Source of the DNA: Anniella stebbinsi
Taxonomy: Eukaryota; Chordata; Lepidosauria; Squamata; Anniellidae
Reading direction: 5' to 3'
DNA length: 64,000 bases
NCBI GenBank assembly: GCA_029215795.1
Contig: JARDYH010000007.1
Coordinates: forward strand, 80,177,763 to 80,241,762
Under the pieces are notes generated by a model. It had not been told where the DNA came from, did no database searches, and worked only from the letters and a program-made list of their open reading frames with translations. The position numbers and the translations under genes are program-made. This document shows, one piece after another, positions 10,034-21,703 of the stretch (position 1 is the first letter of the stretch; each line of letters opens with the position of its first letter).

Positions 10034-10705
10034 CATATCATGCCCAGGGAAATTCAGTGGATGTTAAAGACCAGACTTTTCTTCTCATTGATCCTTCAAA
10101 TTACACACCCTTCTTCAGTCTCCTCCAACATATCACAGAGCATTCCTATTATCATCACCAAGCCCACTGAGTGGGAGAAGGAATTAGCATTGATTCCCAC
10201 GAGTTATTGGACTGTTGATTGAATAACTAACAAGACTCAAATAAATAAAGTTGCTGGGGTGGAGGAAGAGAAAGCCTTTTATCATTCCCATTGTCCCACG
10301 CTCACCTCCTAACGGTGATCTTTGCCCCCATCCCAGCCTCTATGTGTCTTGCTAGGTTCAGTCATATCACAAAAAGAGGATGGGAGGTACTAAATCACTG
10401 GCAGTATTTAAAACCAGCCTAGTAAATCTTTCTGTGATTTACTAATGCAGCAATAAACTCTTCAAAACACAATCAATGTGCAATAACAAAACACCGTGAG
10501 AGGCCAGAACTCTGGGCATGTAAAACATAATCCATGAATCATTGTGAAGTTGTTCCACTAGGCAAGATGCTTTGTCCTCCCTTTCGTGCTCATAAATATA
10601 GCACAGAAATGTGGGGGATGAGAATAAATAGACCAGCCTGTTGGGTTTATATCTAGCAGAATGAGACTCAAGTTATCACCAACATTCATACACAAACACA
10701 CACAC

Positions 10706-10709
<4 letters not shown>
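10034..10709. other. No recognisable gene or repeat
   Basis: Mixed-composition sequence. No family repeat and no reading frame with protein features. Confidence 0.5.
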
Positions 10710-10744
<35 letters not shown>

Positions 10745-10760
10745 AGGGAGGGAGGGAGGA
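10710..10760 (+). repeat. Microsatellite (GA)n then (GGGA)n
   Basis: About fourteen GA units pass directly into GGGA units. The adjoining frame with a run of RERERE is an artefact of this repeat. Confidence 0.95.
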
Positions 10761-10958
10761 TATTCAGGCAAAAGGTGATTTGTAGGATGGTGTATACATT
10801 TGAGTATCAGAGATACATCATGAGAGATGTGATATTACATACTCAAACATCAATCCTGATCCCAAACTATCACTAAGATATATTATTTCCCTCATATGAG
10901 TACAAATAAGAGATGGGTGAGAATTTAGTTTCAATTGGTTTTTTTAAAAGAATTTACT

Positions 10959-11489
10959 AGGGGCTCATCTACACCTAAGGACCTAGCAGGAGGGGGGGAG
11001 GATCGCAGACTTACCTGCTTCAGCAACCCTCCCCCAGCTTCTATATGCCCGCATGACATCCTGGAAGGGAAGCGGGATGTTGCGGGTGCCAGATAGATAG
11101 ATAGATAGATAGAAGTGGAGCCGGTCACACAAAAAGCAAGTAACCCCCCACCAAACTCTGTGCCCAACTCCCCCGCCACTCCAGGGATGGTGAAATTGCT
11201 GACCCCCACCGCCGAAAGGCACGGAGCCCCTCCAAACAGCTCTGTGCCTGTTTTGAAAGCTGTGTTTACTCACGAGGAGGCAGGAAAAAGCTGGGACGGG
11301 CACCCAAACCCCTGCAGAGCTCGGGATCTTTAGTCCACATAAAAAATCGGGATAACTGAGGTCTCGGTTATCCTAGGGAAAGTCTTTGCCCAGCTCTGGT
11401 TGCCTCCTGGATCCCCTGTGCATCATGTGGATGCACAGGGGCGGTCCTGAGCTGATCCCGGGATAAATGTCTGGTGTAGAAATGGCCCA
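10959..11489. mobile_element. GC-rich TIR element E2, ACT flanks
   Basis: Left end AGGGGCTCATCTACACCTAA, right end CTGGTGTAGAAATGGCCCA. The trinucleotide ACT flanks both sides (10956-10958 and 11490-11492). Core strings GGATCGCAGACTTACCTG, CCTCCCCCAG and ATCCCGGGATAAA recur in E3. A GATA microsatellite (11091-11112) sits inside. The 3-bp duplication and GG start fit PIF/Harbinger better than hAT. No transposase is visible. Confidence 0.7.
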
Positions 11490-12168
11490 ACTTTCACAAA
11501 CTTCTTCATATTTGGGAGACAAAGAACTGGAGAATTAAAAAATTGAATGTGGGAGAAAGCAGAACAGACACAGGCAACACACATTATTTCACATTGATAA
11601 AACACTGCAAAAAAGCAAACTTGATATGTTCTAACAATCAAGATTGTTTGTGTGTAGTGTTTTTCCCCCTGGTTATTTAATTTAAATTGAACAATTTTTT
11701 TTGCTTTTTTAAATCTTCTTTCTTGGAATCTTTTTTAGAGATTGAAAAGTATAGAAATATTGTAAATAAATAATAAATAAATAAACTGCAAGAGTTCATA
11801 TGCACATCAATGAAATAGCATAAACGGAGAATCTTTTTTAAAATTGTTAACTACAATTAAAATACCCATTGCTCTATACTGGAAATCAACACAGATCACA
11901 AAAATACCTGATCATTATTCTTTTTTTAAAAAAAAATGTTTGAGAAATAGCCTTATTAATAAACTTACTTTTTCTCTTTCTTTCTTTTTTTAATGGAAGA
12001 GCCATTCCAGATCTCAAGTAGTTCAAGAGAAATTATTTTTGTTGTTGTTTATTAACTTTTAGCACAATACTTTTCAAGATAATATTCTACTATGTATGTT
12101 ATTTACTGTGTTTTGATTAAGTCAATTGTAAATTAAGAATATTGATCATATTTACATTTAGAGACAGT
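11490..12168. other. AT-rich, unclassified; L2-like tail near 11735-11790
   Basis: AAAGTATAGAAATATTGTAA followed by ATAAATAATAAATAAATAAA looks like a short L2-type tail. Otherwise no gene or repeat is recognised. Confidence 0.4.
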
Positions 12169-13779
12169 GGCTCAATTCGGACAACACGTTAATCAACTGA
12201 GAGGACTTAACCCACTGACAGTGGGTTAAAAAGGCGGCCTCAATTCGGACGACACGCTGCAGCAGGGGATGCAAAGTTAAGTTAACCACCCTGGTGGTTA
12301 ATAACGTACTCGGTTCTGACTGACAGCTCGGTCGCCATTTTCCCCACCTACCAAACCCCGTTAGTCCTCCAGCAGGTATCCCAGAAGGCACTGCGGCCGA
12401 AAACCATGGCCGCTGCCATTGAAGTTGATGCAGGACATGCCTCCCAAACCCCATTGGCCGCCTCAGTCACTGGGCAGAACTCAGCAGCCTCGGGCAAAGA
12501 GGCAGCCAGGAGGAACTGCAGCACCTACACAAGAGGAACAACCAGCAATGCTCCCCAAACGTTGGCACCCACACCCCAGGGAGCCACCCCCGCCCACCCT
12601 ATACGGGAGACCTGGCATCTGCAAGAGTCACCCACCTCCCCCAGCCCCCTCCCACCTCCCTCCCAGAGCAGCCACCTGCACACACAGGAAAGAAGGCGAG
12701 AGTGGGGCGGTTGGGAAATCTTTATTCAGCAGGAAAATCAGACATGAGCAGTAAGGCACATGGGCACCACTATGCCAGGGCAGAACCTATGGAGAGGACA
12801 GGCGCCCCCGGGAAGGGAGGAGGAGGTGGCTGAAGGCACAGCGGTGAAGAGGGGATGGCCAATGCCACACACCCAGGGAGCCAAGCACGGAACGTGCCAA
12901 GGGGAGGAGGTGGAGAGGGGGCCATGCCAGGGAGAGATGCCAGTCCAGAGTTGGGACTCCACAGCTGATGCTCACACGGGATGGGAGTAGCACAGCCAGA
13001 TCCAGGCACTGATGCTTTTACGCACCCGGGACGCCTCCGCACGGGCGCGACGCTCCCCAACGGGATTCTTGGGACCTGGCAAAGGCTCACTGTCCAGCCA
13101 TGTTGGGCGGATGAGGGGGGGCTCTCTGGTCACCGCTTCCCCTGCCCTCGTCCTTCTGGGTGATGCGAGGGTGGAGGTGGCGGTGCAGTGGGGAGTCTAA
13201 TATGGATGGGGTGTTGTTCTCCCTCTTGGTGTGGGGTGGGCTGCCCCTTGCTCCAGTGCGCCTGGGGTTGTTGCGTATTCCGTCACCCCCTCCCCCCCTT
13301 TGCCGTAGTGCCCTTCTGGTGCACTTCCCTGTCTGTTTGGGTAGCTGACTGGGCACCCTGCATGAGTGCTTGCAGGAGCTGGCTCCTTTTTGAGCTCAGT
13401 GCCGGCTGCCTGGTGGGGGAGGCGGGCGTCCTGGTTGCTATGGCAGCGAAACCAGCGATCTGTTTCATTCGCGCCTGAGCTCCTGTCTGCTTTCTGCTGC
13501 TCTTGCCGCTCTCCTCTATGGTCTTTTGTGTTAACGTACTCACCTCAGTTGTTTAACCCCCGCACCTCAAGTGGCTGAATTCGGACAACACGTTAGTCAA
13601 TTGACTAACTTTTAAACAACTCGCAAGCGAGTTCTTTAACTCAGTTGTTTAAAACTGCAACTTAAACAACCGTGGGTTGGTTAACCATTTTGTGGCTGAA
13701 TTGGACAACACGTTTGGTTAACCCACTGACGGTTGTTTAACTTAACAACCGTTGGTTAACGTGTCGTCTGAATTGAGCC
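12169..13779. mobile_element. 1.6-kb DNA transposon D with GC-rich interior
   Basis: Left end GGCTCAATTCGGACAACACG, right end CGTGTCGTCTGAATTGAGCC. AGT flanks both ends (12166-12168 and 13780-13782); the repeat can be read as CAGTG if the ends are one base shorter. Three more terminal-like motifs lie inside: 12236-12256 (CCTCAATTCGGACGACACG), 13571-13592 and 13693-13712. Subterminal zones are rich in GTTAAC/GTTTAA. The interior (about 12310-13560) is strongly GC-rich and CpG-containing, with frames of 60-113 codons on both strands. None has a domain I recognise, so it is either non-autonomous cargo or a decayed transposase pair. The 3-bp flank suggests PIF/Harbinger. Confidence 0.7.
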
Positions 13780-14402
13780 AGTGAGTTAGTTCCAGACTTA
13801 GTCATTCATAGAAGATAGCTATTGGAATCAATAGGACTTGAGTTATTCATGACTAAATTAAGTCTCATGGTTTCTAGTAACTCTATGTATGTTTAAGTCT
13901 AGAACCAACAAAATATTTACAGTTGTATCTTTGTTTTATTTTAATTCTATTATTTTATACTAACTGTTATATACTTTGTGTGTGTGGTACAAATGCAAAT
14001 ATTTCCTAGCCCTCCCCCTGCTTTCCCCTACCTGGTGCCCACATCATCCTCAGCCAACGTGCCATTTTTCTGGATGGGGATGATACAATTTGTAGTCTAA
14101 CCCATCAGGTGGGGGGTGACACCAGGTTGGTGCAGGAGACTGCTTTGCAGCAAAGTGAGATGGAAAGAAACATACATTTTGCTTATTTATTGATTGAGAA
14201 AACTTGGAAAACGGGATTAGTGGTAGATGGTGCATAATTCATTGGAAACAGTTTGCACACCTTTCTCATTGATCTTCTTGTTGTCTTTCAGAGAATGCAG
14301 TGCTCTGATATTCTGAACCATCTGCCACAGCGGTATTGTTTGCCTGCATCCACATAATCCCCAGAGGTTTATGTTTTTCCCTCCTGTCCTCAGAAACATT
14401 TT

Positions 14403-14442
<40 letters not shown>

Positions 14443-14820
14443 TACACACACACACATTCAAAATGTTCTTGTGATGTGTACACAAATCTAATATAAAGAA
14501 TGGCAACAGTTAAACAATTCAACTTCCAAGGACAATCTGTGAATGACCTAAAGGTGACCATTCTTGAGCAAAAGATTTTCAAAGACAGATACCAACCGGA
14601 AATTGCTGAAGATACCATTCATCAAGAGATTCAACTCTATTTCCTGTGGTTTGATTAAGGACAAAGGGTTGCTGTTGTTTTTATCACACTACCTATGATA
14701 ATCAGCTCAGCATTGCAATGTTGTCTGTGCTATCACCCAACAATGTTTGTGAATGACAACGGTTATGGTAACCATCCCTGTCTGACCTTTTTTAGCATTG
14801 CAATTCCCTCTGACAACATG
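13780..14820. other. No recognisable gene; AT/AC microsatellite inside
   Basis: A compound (AT)n(AC)n microsatellite lies at 14405-14457. The 133-codon minus frame across it contains a run of IYIYIY from the repeat and is rejected as coding. Confidence 0.5.
14405..14457 (+). repeat. Microsatellite (AT)n(AC)n
   Basis: Roughly fifteen AT units followed by interrupted ACAC units. Confidence 0.95.
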
Positions 14821-14895
14821 GTTTGTTTATTTAATTAATTAATTAATTTCATTTCTATATCACACCAATAGCCGAAGCTCTCTGGGTGGTTCACA
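14821..14895 (-). repeat. L2-like tail, reverse
   Basis: TTTATTTAATTAATTAATTA precedes ATTTCTATATCACACCAATA and GCCGAAGCTCTCTGGGTGGT. This is the reverse of the plus-strand copy at 30920-30975, where GTGAATCACCCAGATAGCC leads to GGGCAGTATAGAAATTAAAT. Confidence 0.65.
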
Positions 14896-15665
14896 AAAGT
14901 TTACACCCCACCCCACATGTGTTTATAGAGCTGCCAATTTGTGGATTCAACTTCATGCATCCGCTGAAGCAGACAGTGTCTGTGAAATCTTCTACTAAAG
15001 TAAATGTGTTACTCTTTATAGTGCCACAAGACTTTCTGTTATTTTGTGCCGTGACAGACTAAGTTGGCTGCCCCTCTGGAAATACTTGTTCCAGAAACCC
15101 CTCAATGACCAAGAACATGCCAGCCACTAGAAGAGAATAGTTTGACCTGAATTTAGGACCCTGTTCCATCCTTTCGACCCCTAGGGACTAGTTAGGGGCA
15201 GAAAGAACTCCGTACTGAAACAAACCATCTAATTAGAAGCATTTTGCCATTATCTACAGCCCAAACCAGCTCATTTGTCTTCTCCAGCCTCTGGACTACT
15301 TTGAAAAGTATAGTTTGATATGTATTTTCCAGTTTTAGGAAGATTCCTGTTTCCTAGGCCCAGGTTGCCTGCCTGAGGCAGGACTGAGGTAATGAGGTTC
15401 TAGTGCACAGACACGGTCTCCCTCCGGAAGTTATTAGTCTATATTTAACATGACGGCATGTTGCACATTGGTGCTGTGCCTGAAGTAGTCCTCAAATGGC
15501 CATCCCTGCACTTCCCCATCTAGAAGCAGAAAGAAACGAAATGAAATTATGTGATAAGGAGAGAGCATTATTTCCTTGGTGGAAGATTTGATGAAGAACC
15601 AAACTAGTTTCAGCCCATATCTTGGGTTGTAAGACTTGCAATTGTTTTCAGTAGAAAGTGACCCT
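14896..15665. other. No recognisable gene or repeat
   Basis: Unique-looking sequence. CCCTAGGGACTAGTTAGGG near 15180 is an imperfect short palindrome with no known role. Confidence 0.5.
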
Positions 15666-16007
15666 TGAAGTCACTTCAAATACTTGAAAGGTTGTCAAAC
15701 AGAGGAGGGCCAGGTTCTTTCTCAATCATCCCAGAGTGCAGGACGCGGAATGATGGGCTCAAGTTACAGGAAGCCACATTCTGGCTGGACATCAGGAAAA
15801 ACTTCCAGACTGTTAGAGCAGTATGACAATGGAACCAATTACCTAGGGAGGTTGTGGGCTCTCCCACACTGGAGGCATTCAAGAGGCAGCTGGACAGCCA
15901 TCTGTCAGGCATGCTTTAAGGTGGATACCTGCATTGAGCAGGGGGTTGGACTCAATGGCCTTACAGGGCCCTTCCAATTCTACTATTCTATGGTTCTACT
16001 ATTCTAA
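15666..16007 (+). repeat. CR1 LINE 3' end (CR1-1)
   Basis: It contains the standard CR1 3' region: GAGGGCCAGGTTCTTTCTCA, CATCAGGAAAAACTTCCAGA, CTAGGGAGGTTGTGGGCTCT, GAGCAGGGGGTTGGACTCAA and the closing ATTCTATGGTTCTACTATTC. CR1 copies end in short ATTCTATG-type repeats rather than poly-A, as here. It is 5'-truncated and has no intact reading frame. Confidence 0.9.
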
Positions 16008-16203
16008 GTGTTTTTGCTGTTGCATAAGCTTTCTAATGCAAACATACTGAAGACAGTGTACTCTTTAAAAAAAAAACTTTATAACTGCACCCAACAATTT
16101 CATGTAGATGTTAAATAGCATGGGGGACAAAATTGATCCCTGCAAAATGCCATACTCAAGAATCCATGGTGTGTCAAGCAATGTATATTAAATGTATACT
16201 AGA

Positions 16204-16432
16204 GAGAGAGCCAGTGTGGTATAGTGACTAGAGTGTTGGACTGGGAGTTGGGAGATCTGGGTTCTAGTCCACACTTAGCCATGAAAGCTCACTGGGTGAC
16301 TTTGGGCCAGTCACAGGGTTGTTGTTGTGAAGATAAAATGAAGAGCATGAGAATTATGTATGCCGTCTTGAGTTCCTTGGAGGAAAAAGGTGTGATATGA
16401 ATGCAATAAATGAATCAAAAAATGAATATTTA
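16204..16432 (+). repeat. tRNA-derived CORE/Sauria-like SINE
   Basis: The tRNA-like head starts GAGAGCCAGTGTGGTATAGT, with a candidate A box TGGTATAGTGACTAGAG (16217-16233) and B box GGGTTCTAGTCC (16259-16270). The body GGTGACTTTGGGCCAGTCAC, AGGGTTGTTGTTGTGAAGAT and tail GGAGGAAAAAGGTGTGATAT lead into ATGCAATAAATGAAT. This is the layout of widespread squamate SINEs with a MIR-like core. The Pol III boxes are slightly degraded. Confidence 0.8.
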
Positions 16433-18417
16433 TATTAAATATATCCGTTAAAAAAGCCAAATTAAAAAGCAACTGCTGGTAGTCACAGGGATGAGAGGAA
16501 CAGAGATGTGAAAAAGAAGTAGACCCCCCCCCCTCCCCAAAGCACTGCAAAGCTGATAAGGATGAAATAAAGTAAACATCCACAGGGAAGTGAGTGCAAT
16601 AGTCTCAGGGTCACCAGATAGAAGACCCTGTTCTTCATCACCACTGCGCATCAGATGGAGAAGGCATACAAAGCAAGATCTCTGGGGAAGACTGCAGCAT
16701 AAGGAGAAGGGTTCATACAAGAGCAGCTAATTCTTAAGGTATCCTGGCAAGCATTGTTCCAAATTCTACGCATTCCTGTGCTCATGGATCCATTTTTTTC
16801 AAGCACAGTGCAAGAAACAGTAAGGGATATTTTGAACCAATAAAAGTTTCTGGACAGATAGTTATGGGCAGTTTGTTTGTTTGTTTGTTTCTTTGTTTGT
16901 TTTTAAAAGTCCTGTCAATAGGGGGACAGTTTTCATTGACTTATCTGACTTCACCTGAACATTGCAGACATGGTTGCTAGCAATTCTGTTTGTTTGTTTG
17001 TTTGTTTTAATTATCAACTGATAAGTACAACTCTCACATTTGTTTGGCGATTTCTGTATTGGCTTTCTGAAACTAACCCCACTAAAAGTCTACATTCCAA
17101 CTGGAATAGCGAGAGAAAAGAAAGGCCTTTGTGCACTGGTCACACCGCCAGTGTGGTGGCGCCCCAGGGGGGAAATTGAAATAACATCTGTCTGGCTCTG
17201 ATAATGATGTTGGTCTTAAAAAAGGACCCAGAGCAGAAAATCACTGTGGCACCGTGTGCTGAACTACACTACAGTTCATTTCTGATTTTTGGGTTGGAAC
17301 CAGGATCTGCCTTCCTCTGCTTGAAAAAGTAACCTCTGCCCAGTTTTGGGGAATCCGCACCCAACACACCACATTCCGTTCAACAGGGTCTCCTGGCTCT
17401 CTGTGCAGAATTTTCAGAGAGCTGGAGGGGCTGCTCTGGGAAGGAGGGAATGGAGAAGTCCATTTCCACCAGCACAGTTGATCCTCCTTCAATCTGGGTC
17501 CAACCCTTGATGTTTGTAATCACAACCATATATGGGATCGGAAGCAAAGATTTCAAATGGCTCGGCTATTGAACGGATCCCTGGGAAATGTCTGCAGGAA
17601 CAAAGACATCCATTTTATGGAAAACTGCATTTCAAGTGCCTTCTCCCTCTCCAGCTTACCGCTCAATTGCAGGCTCTTCAAAGTTCTTCCTCTCATAGAA
17701 ATGAATCATTAACACACCAAGGAGTGATGCTTGAGCCTTTGATTAATATTACTGGGGAGTGCCTAGGCATGATTAGTGAGAGATAACACAATAAAAGTGA
17801 AGGGGGCCCTGTGCCACTTGAAGCCTCATTCTTTTTCCAAGCCTGAGAGCTGCATCAACTTGTCTAAGGCAATGAATGCCTCCCTTGTTGGGTGAATGTG
17901 TCAAATTAGACTGCCGCTTGTCAGGCTTTCATTTTCAAGGGTTTCAGATCTTTATCAGGTAGTGTCAGACTGAAGCAACGGGGAAAAAAATTGCACACAC
18001 ACACAAGTACATACCACACCGTTTCCTGTGAGTGTGGTGTATGTACACATGGCATCGCCTAGTACACGTCCAGTTAGTGGAAATGAATTTGCAGATAGAT
18101 GGGGAGCTGTCTCCCACCCCCCACAATACACATTCACTTTCATACAAGGGACCATGAGAACTATGCGCATCCCACCTAGTCCAAAACATGAAGTCGGAGC
18201 ATTAGTGGGATGAGCGCAAATGATCCAAATGAAGGATTGCTCAGTAATTGTTGCCCAATTTGTGTTCCCATTCACTCTCTCTCCCAATACATGCAATTTA
18301 GCATTAACCCACGCCATATTTGGGCAGTCACCTTATCCAGAGATGCTAGCAATGGAGGCTGGAGCCAGGGCTCTAAAGGTGCTCTCCAAGGTGCTGAAAA
18401 CTAGCCCCCTAATGCAG
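16433..18417. other. Mostly unclassified; two GTTT repeats
   Basis: Simple (GTTT)n runs lie at about 16875-16902 and 16987-17006. Near 17998-18046 GTACATACCACACC and GGTGTATGTAC form a short inverted pair. 17590-17950 is repeat-poor. No gene is recognised. Confidence 0.45.
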
Positions 18418-18523
18418 TCAGCACCTTGGGTAGCACATTAAGAGCTCTGGCTGGTTCTGACTAAAACCCAGCATAGAGTCACTGCCCTTCCGAAAGTGGA
18501 GCCACCAGTCTCCACTGAATGCT
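18418..18523 (+). repeat. Repeat R copy 1
   Basis: TCAGCACCTTGGGTAGCACA, CTCTGGCTGGTTCTGACTAA and GAGCCACCAGTCTCCACTGA align with 38594-38700. The family is otherwise unknown to me. No inverted ends or target duplication can be seen. Confidence 0.6.
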
Positions 18524-18578
18524 AGGACCTTTTGTATGCAAATCATGTGCTCTACCATGGGCTTCTGTGCATTGGTAA

Positions 18579-18579
<1 letters not shown>

Positions 18580-18610
<31 letters not shown>
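18580..18610 (+). repeat. Microsatellite (CA)n
   Basis: About fifteen CA units. The valine-cysteine run in the minus frame comes from this. Confidence 0.95.
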
Positions 18611-18612
<2 letters not shown>

Positions 18613-20204
18613 GATAGATTCCTGATACACTTTTTGGTGGTGTTTTATCCATGAACAGATATTTACAAGTAAAACAGAGGAGAGGAAGGAAGAAATGGAC
18701 TATGAGGAAGAGAAAGGTGTGGCAAATAGGGTACACTACATATGATACTTTGCACACACACACACAAATAGACATTAAGAACTGGACGATGTAGAATTCC
18801 TACTGCATCAGTTATTCCACATCAGAAAAGAAAATGCTGGGGGGGGGGGTGAAGGGATCAAATGAACCTGCCATACATCTAAAGTCTGTACAAGGGGTTT
18901 GTGCAGGCCAACAGATCACAGTTGTGCAAAGGGACCCTACAAGTGGTGCAATGCATGTGCCTGCCAACGGACACACATAGGGGTCCCTTCATGCATGTTT
19001 AGCATGTCTGCCAAACATGCAACCTGTGGAGGAGGGGGCATGGCGGGCATGGTGATCCCACCTCCTTACACACGCTCTCCCCCTTAGGTGATTCGGGACT
19101 CCTATGTCCAGAAAGGAATTCAGATGAAGAGAATTTTGGAAGCATCCTTCAGTTTGTAGCTTTGGAGCCATGTAGATTCCTAGATCCCTTGCTTACAGTT
19201 CCTGGGATTTGCAACGTGCTTAGCTAGCTCACGAAACTGCCATTTAAATGTTTTCTAATGGCCTACGGGCTGAGATTTATATATCAAGCCTGCCTGCTTT
19301 GAAACTCCTCCATAACATCGGCACTGACAAACCTTTTGTTTCATCATCAACAGACCCCAGCGCTGGGGGTAACAAAGGACTTCCAAGCTTTTCTTTTCTT
19401 TTTTTAAATTAAGAGCAGTTCTTCGAGTGCACTGCATTCAAATCCCCCAACATACATGGGTGTCTGTGCTGGTGGAAGCGCATGCCCTGGTGCAATGTAT
19501 CAGAGATTATGGGCACAATAAATATTGGATGGAAGATCTATGATAACATCTATTACAGCTTTATGAAATATTGATGGTGTCTGAATACATATTGCTTCCT
19601 GAACAGCTCGTTCCAGAGAGGTTTAATGAAAGACATCTGTCGTCTTTGAGTGAATCTACCAGCGGACAAAATAGGCCCTTCTCCTCCAAACCACAACCTT
19701 TGAGTTTACAGAACCAACCGATTGGCATTGGAATACGCCACATTCGCTTTCCAAAGGGAAGCATGGGGGAAGCACAGGAAGGCGACATTTTGACAGATAT
19801 GGAGCCTTTTGCTAGGTTTTGGAAATGAGTTCACTTTGTGAAGCACCAAGATCAATCTTTTCATAAAGGGCCAGCTTCTTTGAATGGGACCAATAAAAAC
19901 CACAATGGGTTGTAAATGTAGGGGGAAAAGCCAGCGCAGGAGAGCAGGAGGCGGAGAAAATAGATGCATCCATCTATGCCTGCCTTTTCCACCCTTCACC
20001 TTCCCACATAATGCAATTTGGCAAATCATGACAAGCCCATTCACAAACATTCAGGCCCAAGAGTGACCATAAGCAGAGAATGACACCTGTGCATTATCAC
20101 TATTGCTCTAAGAGCAAAATTGGGTGATGGGACAAGTGCCCATTTGTTTGGAAGTGAAATCACCCCGCTCAAAATTAAGATAATGGTTTCTATATAGTAT
20201 ATAG
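18611..20204. other. No recognisable gene; mixed unique sequence
   Basis: Contains an 11-base G run at 18839-18849 and a few short palindromes. No family repeat or protein motif is recognised. Confidence 0.45.
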
Positions 20205-20765
20205 CAGGGTTGTCAAACTACATTCAGCCTGAGGGATGAATTCAGTTTTGGAGAAGCTCTTATGGACTGCTTTCCAGTGGGAGTGTTGTGCCAAATCTTG
20301 ACCCCTATTTTGGGGAACTTTTTCTCTCCCTGGGAAAGAAACATTGGTTTTTTTCTGCCTCTTTTACATGGAGGGGGAGAATTTTGGCGGATTTTCTCAT
20401 TGGGGAGGAGGGTAGCATCTCCACAAATGTTTTTAAAGTGTAACCGGTTGCTGAGGTGGCTTCTTACTATTTTTTATATTTAAAAAAAAACAGCAACACC
20501 CCCAACAGTTCTTAGTGAATGCCTATTGAAGACCATGTGACCTCACCCTCTTCAATAGGCATTCAGGAAGAACAGGGCTCCTGAAAGTGTTGGGGGTGTT
20601 TTTTTAAAAACAAAATAGACAGAAGACCCCTCAAAACTGCCTACACTTAAAAAGGGTGTTCGGAAACCCTGCCCCCCTCCCCAAGGAGAACATTCTCCAA
20701 AATTCTCACTTCTCCCAGCCTCTTTCGCCTGAGCTTTTGTTTCCCCCCTCAAAATGCCAAAAAAT
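20205..20765. mobile_element. Large imperfect palindrome S, hAT-like left end
   Basis: The start GCAGGGTTGTCAAACTACAT resembles CAGGGNTGTCAAACT-type hAT ends. The sequence folds about position 20540: GAATGCCTATTGAAGA (20517-20532) pairs perfectly with TCTTCAATAGGCATTC (20549-20564). Outer strings such as ACACCCCCAACAGTTC, TTAAAGTGTAACC and GAGAATTTTGGCGG have reverse partners up to about 20765. The leftmost 100 bp have no partner, so the right terminus seems lost. No protein frame survives. Confidence 0.65.
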
Positions 20766-20884
20766 GGAATGATCAAATTTTCAGCACAGCACTAATAAAA
20801 TATATTCAGACATTCATATTTTTAAGATACTTTAAAGAGAAAATAGGTTGGACAATATATGCACATGTGCATTGAATTAGGATT

Positions 20885-20919
<35 letters not shown>

Positions 20920-21242
20920 TAATAGGAAAATGAGATGGAATGGATGCATTAGTTAACACATGTGAAAATAACAAGGACCAGAAATTGAATGATCCATCTA
21001 TCCTCACACAGGAGGCATGATCCATACTTTTGTACTGAAGGTGAGAGTTACCCAGCTTGATATGCCAAATCATGCAATTATGAACATTGGTGTGTCATCA
21101 GTATTAATTATATGTATTGGGTCAGAAAATGCTGGTTTTCATGCCTTGCTATAAGATAACACAAGATAAAGTACAGAAATTTATGATATTCTGATAAGTA
21201 TGGTCTTGGAGAGCTAGAATTGAGTGGCATGAATATCTAGGC

Positions 21243-21377
21243 CAGGGATGGGCAACTTGTAGCCTTCCAGATGTTTTGACATACAATCCCCACCAGCTGT
21301 GGTAAGCAAAGCCAATGGAAAGAGATGATGGGAGTTGTGGGATAAACATCTGGAATGCCGCAAGCTGCCCATCCCTG
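21243..21377. mobile_element. 135-bp palindromic hAT-like MITE (G)
   Basis: Ends CAGGGATGGGCAACTTGTAG and CAAGCTGCCCATCCCTG are inverted copies, and the inner AACATCTGG/CCAGATGTT also pair. Flanks ATCTAGGC (21235-21242) and ATCTAAGT (21378-21385) match at 6 of 8. It lies at the edge of the CR1 copy that follows. Confidence 0.75.
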
Positions 21378-21703
21378 ATCTAAGTGTTTCTGAAGGGACC
21401 TGTAAGGCCATCAAGTCCAATCCCCTGCTCAATGCAGGAATCCACCTTAAAGCATCCCTGACAGATGTTTGTCCACTTGCCCCTTGAATGCCTCTAGTGT
21501 GGGAGAGCCCACGACCTCCCTAGGTAATTGGTTCTATTGTCATACTACTCTAACAGTCAGGAAGTTTTTCCTGATGTCCAGCTGGAATCTGGCTTCCTGT
21601 CACTTGAGCCCATTATTCCACATCCTGCACTTTGGGATGATTGAGAAGAGATCATGGCCCTCCTCTTGTGACAACCTTTACAGGGAAGAGTGGCCTGGCT
21701 GAA
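21378..21703 (-). repeat. CR1 LINE 3' end, reverse (CR1-2)
   Basis: Reverse complement of the CR1 3' region: GCCATCAAGTCCAATCCCCT, GGGAGAGCCCACGACCTCCC, GGAAGTTTTTCCTGATGTCC and CTTGAGCCCATTATTCCACA. It mirrors CR1-1 over its length. The terminal ATTCTA repeats have probably been interrupted by element G. Confidence 0.88.

Noticed and set aside
12406..13543. Several 60-113 codon frames in the GC-rich interior of element D
   Set aside because: They overlap on both strands and in all frames, as expected from GC-rich DNA with few stops; no domain recognised. Kept only as a note in the D entry.
12165..13784. 8-bp hAT duplication for element D
   Set aside because: The 8-mers next to the ends (GAGACAGT and AGTGAGTT) do not match; only AGT or CAGTG is shared.
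14217..14618. 133-codon minus-strand frame
   Set aside because: It contains a long IYIYIY run from an AT microsatellite and no recognisable motif.
15684..16007. 107-codon plus-strand frame
   Set aside because: It lies entirely in the CR1 3' end, which is non-coding in the family.
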